Shown here piece by piece: positions 1-8,112 of a stretch of 64,000 nt of DNA. Made by a program: the position numbers and the translations under genes. The first letter of the stretch is position 1. Each line of letters opens with the position of its first letter. The stretch comes from CAYNHF01 sp964397045 (GTDB lineage Bacteria > Actinomycetota > Acidimicrobiia > Spongiisociales > UBA5794): the NCBI GenBank assembly GCA_964397045.1, contig CAYNHF010000034.1:124001-188000 (forward strand), read 5' to 3'. Below the pieces are notes generated by a model. It did no database searches and was not told the origin of the DNA. It worked only from the letters and a program-made list of their open reading frames with translations.

Positions 1-2
1 CC

Positions 3-1055
3 ACAGCGCAGGCCACCGGCTATGGCAACGTCGAGTTTGACGTCACGACCGGACATCGAGGCAAGCGGGGAAACTACGTCAACGCGCTGCTGGCGAGCAT
101 CACCGGAGCCGAAGCCGCCCTCGTCGTCAACAACAACGCCGGCGCCTTGCTCCTGTCCTTGGCGGCACTGGCCGGATCAGGGAACGTCGTCGTTTCTCGA
201 GGCGAACTCATCGAAATCGGCGGCTCGTTCCGGCTACCAAGCCTGATGGCCTCGAGCGGGGCGGCCCTGCTCGAGGTCGGCACCACCAACCGCACCCGGC
301 TCGCCGACTACGAAGCGGTCGTCGACCAAGCCGCCCTGCTGCTCAAAGTGCATCCTTCGAACTACCGTGTCGAAGGCTTCACCGAGGAGACGGACTGGGA
401 GGAGCTGGCAACCCTCGCAGCGACACACCGGCTTCCGTTCGTTGCGGACGTTGGCAGTGGACTCCTCGACACCAGGACCCCCTGGCTCGACGGTCCACCT
501 CCTCCCTGGCTCAGCGGCGAGCCGGGCGTACGCCAGACCCTCGAGCAGGGTGCCGGGGTCGTGCTGTTCAGCGGAGACAAGCTGCTCGGCGGGCCCCAGG
601 CAGGCCTGGTGGTGGGTGACTCCGGCTGGATCGAGGCGATGGCCCGCCACCCGCTGGCGCGGGCGCTGCGTATCGACGCGGCTTCGTCGGCTGCCCTCGC
701 CGTGATCCTGGAGGCGTACGCTGCCGGAGCAGGTGCCGCCATCCCCTTCTGGAGAATGGCGTCCCTCAGCTACGTCGAACTCGAGATCCGTCACCAGGAG
801 TTGCTGGCTGCGTCGGGCGCCGAGGGCAAGATCGTCGACTCCGAGTCCGTGCCCGGCGCGGGTTCAGTGCCTGGCGCCACCATCCCATCTCCTGCCATCC
901 AGATCGATGCGCCTGCAGACGACGCCTGGCGCAGGCTGGCAGCGGCTCCCACCCCCGTCATCGGGCGCCGTAGCGGCGGCGCACTGATGGTCGACCTCCG
1001 CAGCGTCGACCCCGCAGACGATCGCGTGGTCCTCGACGCACTCCGGGCTGTCTGA
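3..1055 (+). CDS. selA: L-seryl-tRNA(Sec) selenium transferase, 3' part
   Basis: PLP enzyme that turns seryl-tRNA(Sec) into selenocysteinyl-tRNA(Sec) using selenophosphate. The window opens inside the gene: the frame is open from base 3 and gives 350 residues of a family usually about 450-470 long, so roughly the first 110 are missing. Family blocks GAEAALVVNNNAGA and VSRGELIEIGGSFRLP are visible, and the PLP block FSGDKLLGGPQAG has its lysine codon at 579-581. The stop lies 4 bases before selB, so the two genes form an operon. No selC or selD is seen in the window. Confidence 0.95.
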   Translation, partial: TAQATGYGNVEFDVTTGHRGKRGNYVNALLASITGAEAALVVNNNAGALLLSLAALAGSGNVVVSRGELIEIGGSFRLPSLMASSGAALLEVGTTNRTRLADYEAVVDQAALLLKVHPSNYRVEGFTEETDWEELATLAATHRLPFVADVGSGLLDTRTPWLDGPPPPWLSGEPGVRQTLEQGAGVVLFSGDKLLGGPQAGLVVGDSGWIEAMARHPLARALRIDAASSAALAVILEAYAAGAGAAIPFWRMASLSYVELEIRHQELLAASGAEGKIVDSESVPGAGSVPGATIPSPAIQIDAPADDAWRRLAAAPTPVIGRRSGGALMVDLRSVDPADDRVVLDALRAV

Positions 1056-1059
1056 CGCC

Positions 1060-2889
1060 GTGCCGATCATCGGGACCGCCGGCCACGTCGACCACGGCAA
1101 ATCGACGCTCGTGACCGCGTTGACCGGCCGCGACCCCGATCGCTGGGCTGAGGAGAAGTCGCGCGGCCTCACCATCGATCTCGGCTTCGCGTGGACGGAT
1201 CTCGCTGACGGAACTGAGGTCGGTTTCGTCGACGTACCGGGCCATGAGCGGTTCATCAAGAACATGCTGGCCGGGGTGGGGGACCTCGATGTGGCGCTGC
1301 TCGTCGTGGCAGCGGACGAGGGGTGGATGCCCCAGACCGAGGAGCATGTCGTCGTACTCGACCTACTCGAGATGTACCACGGCGTCATCGCCGTGACCCG
1401 CACCGATCTCGTCGACAGCGACACCGTCGAATTGGCGCAGCTCGAGATCCAAGATGCTGTCAGCGGAACCTCGCTGGAGGAATGGCCCGTCGTCCCGGTC
1501 TCCGCTCCAACCGAGCGCGGCTTGACCGATCTCACCGAAGCGCTCGTCTCACAGCTCGAGGCTGCAGGCGTGGCTCCGGACGTCGGACGCCCCAGATTGT
1601 GGATCGACCGGGCGTTCACGATCTCGGGTGCCGGCGCGGTCGTCACCGGCACCCTGGTCGGGGGAGTTGTATCCACCGGCGACGAGTTGGAGCTGTGGCC
1701 GGGCGCAGGCAGGGCGAGGGTACGCGCGATCCAATCCCATGAGGCAGATCTCGCATCCATCGAACCGGGCAGACGGACCGCGTTCAACCTCACCGGCGTG
1801 GATCATGATGATCTTGCCCGCGGCACCTGCCTGGCCGCACCGGGAACGCTGCGTGCCAGCCGAAAACTCGTCGTCTCGCTGCAGCCGGTTCGTGGACTCG
1901 AAAGGGAGCTGTCCGATCGCGGTGCCTACCAACTCCACGTCGGCAGTGGGGCCTGGCCGGTCGACCTCCGAATTCTTGTTGAGGCGGGTCCCGGTCGAGT
2001 TGGTGCCGCTCTCCTCTCGCTCGATAGTGACGTTGCCGTGGAGATAGGGGACCGATTCATCCTCAGAGACGTAGGCCGCCGCGCCGTTGTCGGTGGTGGA
2101 CGAGTCCTGGACCCCCAACCGATAGGCAGGTTGTCTGCGATCCGAGACACCGTGAGCAGCCTGCGCGGTCTCGCAGCGCTGGCACCAGACGAGAAGGCCC
2201 AGGCATTGCTCGACGTGCGAAGGCGAGCCGTCCTAGCCGACCTGGCGGCAGACAGTGGGGGCGGCTCGCCAAGCGCAGGCTTCTTCACAGACACCCACGC
2301 GATCTCATCACAAGCAGGCGCGGCGCTGCGCGCCGAGGCTCTTCGCCGCGTCATCGAGTACCAGGAAGCCAATCCCCTCAGACCCGGAATGCCGCGTGGC
2401 CAGGTGATGACCGACCTCGAGCTGTCAACCGAGATGCTCGGGGAGCTGCTGTCCGATCAGGATCTGCTCATCGAAGAAGGCGCCAGCATTCACACGACCG
2501 ACTTCTCAGGAGGGTGGGGCGCAGGCGAGCAAGCCGCGATCGACTCCGCCTCCGCGGCACTGCGTGCCGCGGAGCTGGCAGTGCCCCGGGCTTCGCAACT
2601 CGGCCTCGCGCCAGAACTCCTGCACGCGGCAATCCGTTCCGGGGCCTTGGTTCGGGTGGCGGATGACCTCGTCTACCTGCCCGAGCAGGCAGAAGACATC
2701 ATTGACCGCATCCAAGGCATGGACGGGTTCACCGTGGCTCAGTTTCGAGATGAACTCGGAGTGAGTCGGAGACAGGCAGTTCCGCTACTCGAGTGGCTCG
2801 ATGCTGGAGGATGGACTGTACGACGCGGTGACGTCCGCTCGGTCAGACGACGGCCCCCGCCACCTGGATCCGACGTTCCGCCTCGGTGA
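1060..2889 (+). CDS. selB: Selenocysteine-specific elongation factor SelB
   Basis: GTPase that carries selenocysteinyl-tRNA(Sec) to in-frame UGA codons marked by a SECIS hairpin. GTG start, 609 residues, normal for bacterial SelB. G1 is GHVDHGKST at residues 8-16, G3 is DVPGHERF near 59-66, and G4 reads TRTD near 113 instead of the common NKxD. Translation-factor beta barrels follow, and the C-terminal third fits the winged-helix SECIS-binding region. It starts 4 bases after selA. Its last 47 bases overlap, tail to tail, the end of whiB on the other strand. Confidence 0.95.
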   Translation: MPIIGTAGHVDHGKSTLVTALTGRDPDRWAEEKSRGLTIDLGFAWTDLADGTEVGFVDVPGHERFIKNMLAGVGDLDVALLVVAADEGWMPQTEEHVVVLDLLEMYHGVIAVTRTDLVDSDTVELAQLEIQDAVSGTSLEEWPVVPVSAPTERGLTDLTEALVSQLEAAGVAPDVGRPRLWIDRAFTISGAGAVVTGTLVGGVVSTGDELELWPGAGRARVRAIQSHEADLASIEPGRRTAFNLTGVDHDDLARGTCLAAPGTLRASRKLVVSLQPVRGLERELSDRGAYQLHVGSGAWPVDLRILVEAGPGRVGAALLSLDSDVAVEIGDRFILRDVGRRAVVGGGRVLDPQPIGRLSAIRDTVSSLRGLAALAPDEKAQALLDVRRRAVLADLAADSGGGSPSAGFFTDTHAISSQAGAALRAEALRRVIEYQEANPLRPGMPRGQVMTDLELSTEMLGELLSDQDLLIEEGASIHTTDFSGGWGAGEQAAIDSASAALRAAELAVPRASQLGLAPELLHAAIRSGALVRVADDLVYLPEQAEDIIDRIQGMDGFTVAQFRDELGVSRRQAVPLLEWLDAGGWTVRRGDVRSVRRRPPPPGSDVPPR

Positions 2890-3100
2890 GGCCGCCCCAG
2901 ATACCGTATGGTTCGCGGATTTCCATCGCGTAGTCGAGGCACTGGGATCTGACGGGGCAAATCCGGCAGATCGACTTGGCTCGGACCTCTCTCCGTTCCC
3001 GCTCATCTTTGCGTTCCGTGGTACTCGGAGGGAAGAACAGATGTGAATGGTTCCCTCGACAAAGTGCTACAGGCTGCCACGTACGATCAAGCGGAATCAC
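2843..3100 (-). CDS. WhiB-family iron-sulfur regulator
   Basis: Small 4Fe-4S redox and transcription regulator of the WhiB/Wbl family, specific to actinobacteria, 85 residues. The four cluster cysteines are in ALC, then SICRIC and PVRSQC (residues 13, 45, 48 and 54), followed by the family turn YGIWGGLTEAERR. Start chosen at GTG 3100, which has GGGAGG about 7 bases upstream; reading further upstream in frame gives no family sequence. It is convergent with selB and overlaps its 3' end by 47 bases. Which Wbl subgroup it belongs to cannot be said from this alone. Confidence 0.9.
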   Translation of the reverse strand: MIPLDRTWQPVALCRGNHSHLFFPPSTTERKDERERREVRAKSICRICPVRSQCLDYAMEIREPYGIWGGLTEAERRIQVAGAVV

Positions 3101-3261
3101 AAAGCGTCCCTCCCAGGTCGAGCTGTCCTGATGTCTGAACCGCGCCAACGGCAGACGGAAGATAACGATCAAGTTGCCGCCCGGCCAGGAAAAATCTGGA
3201 TAAGAACGGATTTCGCGGGGAATCTGACGAAAAACCAACCAGAAACGGGCCACCCCCAACG

Positions 3262-4515
3262 TCAATCGGCGTCGACGGGACCCACCTCGAGGACTATGCC
3301 GTTGACCTCTAGCACCTCGAGCGCATCCCCAGGCGCGACATCTGCGGCCCGCGTCGTTCGGGCTCGCCAGCGGGCGCCGTCGAGATCGATGATGCCCTCG
3401 GGGTCGAAGGTGCTGGTCGCGGTGCCCCGCTGCCCCACCAGGAACTCCCGGCCGATGGTTGGAGTCGAGTACCTGGAACGAACGATCGTTGTCATCGCAA
3501 ACATGTAGAAGAGGCCAATACCCGCTACCACCACAAGCACCACCCACCATCTGGGCCCGAACTGAGGCGCAGCATCCGTGAAAGCCAGGCCGCCGTAGAG
3601 CAGCAGCGCAGTTCCAGCGATGGACCGCACTCCCAGTTCGTTGCGCTGGAAGTCCCAGTTGTAGGCCCCGAGCCCCAACACTGCCGCCGCAACCGCGATC
3701 CAATTCATGGGCAGCGACGCCAACCCGAACCCGGCGAGCAGAAGGCTCACGGCCGCCACCGCCGCCGTCACCCCGACGCCGGCTGCATAGAACTCGAACG
3801 CCACCAGTGCCAGTCCGGCGAGGAGGAAGAAGAAGGCGGCGTCGGGGCGCATCCCGAGCCGAAGAAACCGCGTCGTGAGACTTGGTTTCTCAAAGCGGAC
3901 GAACACAGAAGGCACCGTGACTTCCGTGCCGTCATCTGCGGTGATCGTTTCCGCCGTCTCGAGTTCGAGGGTGCCCACCACCAGCCCATCGAGGGAGGCA
4001 ATGAACTGGCCTATGGTGGGCGTCACCACATCGATGAGCTCCATCGAAGCGGAAGACGAATCGACGGTGACCTCCCCGAGACCGTAGGGAGTGTCATCCC
4101 AAGGAGTTCCCGTCACGATCGGCCCACCTGCTCGTGGCTGTTGGAGGTAGCCGAAGTGAGCTCCCTGCGCCGCACCTGCGACATCCGCCGCGTCCAGCAA
4201 TTGCCCAGCCAGTCCGAACGCAGCGGCACCCGACGGCCCCACCCAGGCCGCGATCGGTGTGTCTGCTTCCTGAATCGCAGCCAGCAACTCGGCCGGCTCG
4301 CCCGAAGCGAGCCCCGGATTGTCGAGCTGGAGTACGACTACTTGGGCGTCGGGTGATCGAACCGCCGCGACGAGAAAATCGAGGGCTCGTGCTTCGAGCG
4401 GGCCGCGCACGTCTGCGACAACCACCGGGCCCGGCGAATCGTCCTGGCCGAAGCCGGGCGCAGCAGCCGCCAGCAGGCCGGTGCCGATGAGTATCAGAGT
4501 GAGGAAGCGACGCAT
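3262..4515 (-). CDS. NfeD-like membrane protein with degenerate ClpP-class protease domain
   Basis: 417 residues: signal peptide (1-23), a ClpP/SppA-like periplasmic domain (about 30-150), four to five membrane segments (about 225-350), and a C-terminal NfeD OB-fold that begins near LVGQRGTATST. NfeD1-type proteins work with SPFH/stomatin partners in membrane quality control. Where the family has PSGA-x3-S with the catalytic serine, this protein reads WVGPSGAAAFGLAG, so the serine is replaced by glycine, and I see no clear lysine partner. It is probably not an active protease. No stomatin gene is adjacent. ATG start. Confidence 0.8.
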   Translation of the reverse strand: MRRFLTLILIGTGLLAAAAPGFGQDDSPGPVVVADVRGPLEARALDFLVAAVRSPDAQVVVLQLDNPGLASGEPAELLAAIQEADTPIAAWVGPSGAAAFGLAGQLLDAADVAGAAQGAHFGYLQQPRAGGPIVTGTPWDDTPYGLGEVTVDSSSASMELIDVVTPTIGQFIASLDGLVVGTLELETAETITADDGTEVTVPSVFVRFEKPSLTTRFLRLGMRPDAAFFFLLAGLALVAFEFYAAGVGVTAAVAAVSLLLAGFGLASLPMNWIAVAAAVLGLGAYNWDFQRNELGVRSIAGTALLLYGGLAFTDAAPQFGPRWWVVLVVVAGIGLFYMFAMTTIVRSRYSTPTIGREFLVGQRGTATSTFDPEGIIDLDGARWRARTTRAADVAPGDALEVLEVNGIVLEVGPVDAD

Positions 4516-4613
4516 GAAGGGCGCCGATGTTATTGATGCAGCCGGGCTCGCGGAAACTCACCCCCGATCGCAGGCGGATGAGGGCCACTCAAACCGGCGT
4601 CTATCCTGGCGTC

Positions 4614-5003
4614 ATGACCACCGTTCTCGTCGTCACCGACGAACCGTGGGTCCGCAACGAGGTTCATGCAGGCTTGACGGATCCGGGCTATACGCTGATC
4701 GACCATGCCGACCCCGCCACGGCAGCCGCGGCGGCCGCAGACGAGCAGGTCGACGCCGTGATCGTCGATCTGCAGGTCGGCTCCATGGGGGGCATGGCAG
4801 TGACCCGCGCGGTTCGTCATGCCACCGCGACCGATGGGGACAAGGGGATACCGGTGGTGATGCTGCTCGACCGAACCGCCGACTCCTTCCTAGCGGGAAG
4901 AGCAGGTGCCGATGCCTGGCTGGCCAAGCCGTTCACCTCCCATGAGCTCATGACCCGGCTGGCACCACTCTTCGCCTCTTCGGACGAGCCGTCGGGCGAG
5001 TGA
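4614..5003 (+). CDS. Single-domain response regulator (receiver domain)
   Basis: 129-residue receiver domain with no output domain. Acidic pair D9/E10, phosphate-accepting aspartate D52 in VIVDLQVG, and lysine K106 in WLAKPF. The usual Thr/Ser switch at the end of beta-4 is missing: the segment reads IPVVMLLDRTAD. ATG 4614 was chosen because upstream in-frame codons show no family sequence and sit in the divergent promoter region shared with the NfeD gene. No histidine kinase is adjacent, so it probably acts by protein-protein contact. Confidence 0.85.
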   Translation: MTTVLVVTDEPWVRNEVHAGLTDPGYTLIDHADPATAAAAAADEQVDAVIVDLQVGSMGGMAVTRAVRHATATDGDKGIPVVMLLDRTADSFLAGRAGADAWLAKPFTSHELMTRLAPLFASSDEPSGE

Positions 5004-5122
5004 CGGCACCCGTGATCGTCTCAGTAGACGAAGGGCGAACCGGGAGACGGCGACTCGGACCCCACCCGGCCTCCCTGCGGTCGCGGCTCGAGCTCGCCGG
5101 GTCGGACGTTCCACGACTGTGA
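5000..5122 (+). CDS. Possible 40-residue coupled small ORF
   Basis: A short frame whose GTG overlaps the stop of the response regulator (GTGA) and whose stop overlaps the GTG of the CorC-like gene in the same way. This arrangement allows translational coupling across the 115-base gap. The deduced peptide is Arg-rich and matches nothing I know, and third-position GC is only moderate. It may simply be a chance frame. Confidence 0.2.
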   Translation: MTAPVIVSVDEGRTGRRRLGPHPASLRSRLELAGSDVPRL

Positions 5123-6360
5123 CCGGGCTGCAGATCTTCTATATAGCCGTTCTGGCGCTGTGCACCGTGGCTTCGGGCTTCTTCTCTGGTTCGGAAACGG
5201 CCCTCATCGGTATTGGACGCGAGCGCGTCGCCCAACTCGAGAAGCAGGGCCGTCGAGGCAAAAGAGTTGCCCAGCTCGTCTCAGACCCAGACCGAATGCT
5301 CTCTACGCTGCTGGTCGGCAACAACCTCGTCAACGTGTTGGCTGCTGCCGTCGCGACCACCCTGTTCATCGAGCTGTTGGGGGAAACCTGGGGCCCCTGG
5401 GCAGCTACGGCTGTGGTCACCGCGGTGATCCTGGTCGTCGGAGAAATCACGCCTAAGAGCCTGGCCACACGTTATCCGGAGCGCTTCTCGCTCGCGGTAG
5501 CGCCCACCGTCTGGCAGTTGTCCCGAGTCATCCAACCTGTTGCCAGAGTGTTCACTTCGATCAGCAAGGGACTCTTCCGGTTATTCCGCCTACCCACCGA
5601 GTCGACAACACTGGTGACCGAAGAGGATATCAAGGCGCTGGCCGAACTCAGTCATTCCGGGGGTGTCATCGAAGACGTCGAACGCGACATCCTCGAAGCC
5701 CTCTTCACCCTGGCAGATCGTCCAGTACGTGAAGTGATGACACCGCGAGTCGACATCGTGTCGCTCAGGGAACCGGTCGGCATCACCAAGGTGAGGGAGG
5801 CAGTGGGGGCCACCGGCCACTCCCGCTATCCGGTTTCGGCGGGCGAGCTGGACGAGATGCGCCGGGTGCTCTACGTCAAAGATCTCCTCCAGTTCGAAAC
5901 GCCACCGACAGAAAGCGAAATCGAACGGCTGCTGCGAGTACCGATGTTTGTCCCCGACTCTGCGTCGATCCTCCAGGTGCTGCAGGACCTCCGCAAGGGC
6001 CGGGCTGCCATCGCCGTCGTGCTCGACGAACACGGGGGCGTCGATGGACTGGTCACCATCAAGGACCTGGTGGCAGAATTGGTGGGCGAACTCCAGGATG
6101 AATACGACCCCGGAGTACCCACCGTCGTCACTATCGGGCCGCGAGAATGGCTGGCAGACGGCAGGCTTCCTATCGAAGATCTGGCTTCGGCCATCGAGTG
6201 TGATCTGCCCAGCGGACCGTACGCCACCGTCGGCGGGCTGGTGATGGCACTCGCCGGCCGGGTTCCGGCGGAAGGTGATGAGGTCACCGTGGACTCAGTG
6301 CGTTTTACCGTGGTCACCATGGACCGCAAGCGTGTCGACCGGGTCAGGGTGGAGCGCTGA
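5119..6360 (+). CDS. CorC/HlyC-type membrane protein (DUF21-CBS-CorC_HlyC)
   Basis: 413 residues with the classic order: N-terminal DUF21 membrane domain (segments near 5-27, 65-90 and 92-112, with the motif SGSETAL), two CBS domains (about 200-320, REVMTPRVDIV at the start of the first), and a C-terminal CorC_HlyC domain (about 330-410). Members take part in Mg2+/Co2+ efflux or homeostasis with nucleotide sensing by the CBS pair; the label hemolysin is historical. GTG start overlaps the small upstream ORF. Confidence 0.9.
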   Translation: MTGLQIFYIAVLALCTVASGFFSGSETALIGIGRERVAQLEKQGRRGKRVAQLVSDPDRMLSTLLVGNNLVNVLAAAVATTLFIELLGETWGPWAATAVVTAVILVVGEITPKSLATRYPERFSLAVAPTVWQLSRVIQPVARVFTSISKGLFRLFRLPTESTTLVTEEDIKALAELSHSGGVIEDVERDILEALFTLADRPVREVMTPRVDIVSLREPVGITKVREAVGATGHSRYPVSAGELDEMRRVLYVKDLLQFETPPTESEIERLLRVPMFVPDSASILQVLQDLRKGRAAIAVVLDEHGGVDGLVTIKDLVAELVGELQDEYDPGVPTVVTIGPREWLADGRLPIEDLASAIECDLPSGPYATVGGLVMALAGRVPAEGDEVTVDSVRFTVVTMDRKRVDRVRVER

Positions 6361-6396
6361 GCGAGCAGCTCCGATCAACTGCGGGCCACGCCGGGG

Positions 6397-6402
6397 TATC
6401 AT
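6397..6402 (+). promoter_or_regulatory. Candidate -10 box for tRNA-Pro
   Basis: TATCAT, five of six matches to TATAAT, 8 bases before the mature tRNA 5' end. The matching -35 region (TCAACT, 16 bases upstream) is weak. Supported only by position and sequence. Confidence 0.35.
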
Positions 6403-6410
6403 GGCTCGAT

Positions 6411-6487
6411 CGGGACGTGGCGCAGCTTGGTAGCGCGCATCGTTCGGGACGATGAGGTCGCCGGTTCAAATCCGGCCGTCCCGACCA
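6411..6487 (+). tRNA. tRNA-Pro(CGG)
   Basis: 77 bases fold as a full cloverleaf with encoded CCA. The acceptor stem CGGGACG pairs with CGTCCCG, the anticodon stem CATCG pairs with CGATG around loop TTCGGGA, and the T stem GCCGG pairs with CCGGC around TTCAAAT. The anticodon is CGG, reading proline codon CCG, a very common codon in this GC-rich genome. Confidence 0.96.
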
Positions 6488-6489
6488 GC

Positions 6490-6512
6490 AACCGGCGGCG
6501 ATGCCGCCGGTT
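6490..6512 (+). terminator. Hairpin after tRNA-Pro
   Basis: Perfect 10-base stem (AACCGGCGGC with GCCGCCGGTT) around a GAT loop, starting 3 bases after the tRNA, followed by GTTTCG. The T run is short, as in many high-GC terminators. It also lies just past the convergent SRPBCC gene, so it may serve both strands. Confidence 0.65.
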
Positions 6513-6524
6513 GTTTCGCGTGGG

Positions 6525-6977
6525 TCAGGCCGGGCTCGTCTGCCCGATCGCCTGGTCCAACGCCACCAGTTCTCGCCGCAAGCGTTCCTTCATCTTGCTG
6601 CTCAACATCGGGCCGAACGCAATCGTGGCGAGTCGTGTCGAGAGGCTGTCGGGATCTGCCTGGATCTCATTCGTGACTTCAGTGCCTCCGTTTGCCACCC
6701 GGAGCCTGAGACGGCCGCGAAAGGAAAACGGGCCGCGGGCTACCTCGAGCCCGAGCAACTCTGGCGCTTCGTATTCAGCGACCACGAACTCCACCGCGTT
6801 CTTCCGGAATGAGGAGGTGTAGTCGGCCACGAAGCGGGCGCCCTGCTCCATTCGCGGACTCAGCAGGCGCGCCCCAGAGACCCCGCTGACCCAGCGCGCC
6901 ATATTGTCGACCTTGGTCATGAACGCGAAGACATCATCGATCTTGTGGTCGGTCCTTATGGAGGACGAGAGCTGCAT
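6525..6977 (-). CDS. SRPBCC-fold (polyketide cyclase/START-like) protein
   Basis: 150 residues with the pattern of a small START/SRPBCC lipid- or ligand-binding fold: an N-terminal strand SSIRTDHKIDDVFAF, then VDNMARWVSGV, and a C-terminal helix rich in Arg and Leu. ATG 6977 is chosen because GGAG lies 6 bases upstream. Members bind hydrophobic ligands; the ligand here is unknown. The gene stands alone between the tRNA and asd. Confidence 0.7.
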   Translation of the reverse strand: MQLSSSIRTDHKIDDVFAFMTKVDNMARWVSGVSGARLLSPRMEQGARFVADYTSSFRKNAVEFVVAEYEAPELLGLEVARGPFSFRGRLRLRVANGGTEVTNEIQADPDSLSTRLATIAFGPMLSSKMKERLRRELVALDQAIGQTSPA

Positions 6978-7089
6978 GAACCACTCCAAACCGTGACGTA
7001 CCAAACCTACCTCAAAAGCATCGGTATGTTCCCTCTCTCCCTTCACGGTTTGTCTTCACAACCATGCGTGGAACCAGCCTCACGCGACC

Positions 7090-8112
7090 TCAGTGCAGCA
7101 GCAGCTCAGCAAGCTGCACCGCATTGAGCGCAGCGCCCTTGCGCAGGTTGTCGCCGACCGCCCACAAGGAAATCCCACCTGGATCCCCCAGCGTGGCGCG
7201 AACTCGACCTACGAGCACATCATCGATCCCCGCGCTGTCGAGCGGCGTCGGGACCTTCTCGTCACCCCAGAGCTGCGTACCCGGAGCGGTGGACAGGATC
7301 TCGATTGCCTCCCCGACCTCGACCGAACGCTCGAAGAACATTGTGGTCGCAACCCCATGGCCGGCCATGACCGGTACCCGCACACAGGTAGGTTCCACCG
7401 CGACGCCTGGGGATTCGAGGATCTTCCTCGTCTCGTTGACCAACTTCCATTCCTCGTCGGTGTAGCCGGCTTCAGTGAACGAACCAGCCTGCGGCAGCAC
7501 ATTGAACCCGATGGGTCGGCTGTAGAGGTCGCTGCCCGGATCCGACCAGCCACCGGTCACCAACACCTCACGGTCTTTGCCGAGCAGATCGATCTCGTGG
7601 CTCAACACCTCGATACCGGCCTGACCTGATCCTGAGACCGCCTGATAGGTGGTTGCCGTCATCCGCCGCAGCCCCGCTGCATCGTGCAGCGGGCCCACGG
7701 GCATCATCAGCACCATCGTCGAGCAATTCGGGTTGGCGATGATGCCCTGGTGGGCGGCGATCGCGTCGTCGTTGACGCCGGCAACCACCAACGGTACGTG
7801 GTCATCCATCCGGAAAGCAGATGAGTTGTCTACCACTGCGGCGCCGGCTGCGGCGAACCGCGGCGCGTGCTCGCGGGAACGGGTCGCTCCCGCTGAGAAA
7901 AGGGCGATATCGATCCCGTTCGGATCGGCGGTCGCCAGGTCCTCAACCGTCACGTCACCCCACCGGGTGGGGATCACCCGCCCCGCCGAACGCTCGGAAG
8001 CGAACAGACGGACCGCATCGGCGGGAAACCCTCGCTCTTCGAGAATCGAGAGCATGGTGGTACCGACTGCCCCCGTCGCCCCGGCGACTGCGACCGTCCC
8101 GACTCTGCTCAT
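7090..8112 (-). CDS. asd: Aspartate-semialdehyde dehydrogenase
   Basis: Reduces aspartyl phosphate to aspartate semialdehyde with NADPH, the second step toward lysine, threonine and methionine. 340 residues. The NADP-binding GATGAVG is at 11-17, catalytic Cys130 lies in NPNCSTM, and the His region AGHGVATTMFFER is present. ATG 8112 has GAGGAGG upstream and overlaps the lysC stop (ATGA), so the two are translated as a coupled pair. Confidence 0.95.
   Translation of the reverse strand: MSRVGTVAVAGATGAVGTTMLSILEERGFPADAVRLFASERSAGRVIPTRWGDVTVEDLATADPNGIDIALFSAGATRSREHAPRFAAAGAAVVDNSSAFRMDDHVPLVVAGVNDDAIAAHQGIIANPNCSTMVLMMPVGPLHDAAGLRRMTATTYQAVSGSGQAGIEVLSHEIDLLGKDREVLVTGGWSDPGSDLYSRPIGFNVLPQAGSFTEAGYTDEEWKLVNETRKILESPGVAVEPTCVRVPVMAGHGVATTMFFERSVEVGEAIEILSTAPGTQLWGDEKVPTPLDSAGIDDVLVGRVRATLGDPGGISLWAVGDNLRKGAALNAVQLAELLLH

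Noticed and set aside
3101..3261. Possible tRNA-Sec near selB
   Set aside because: No long acceptor or extra arm and no TCA anticodon loop can be folded from this stretch.
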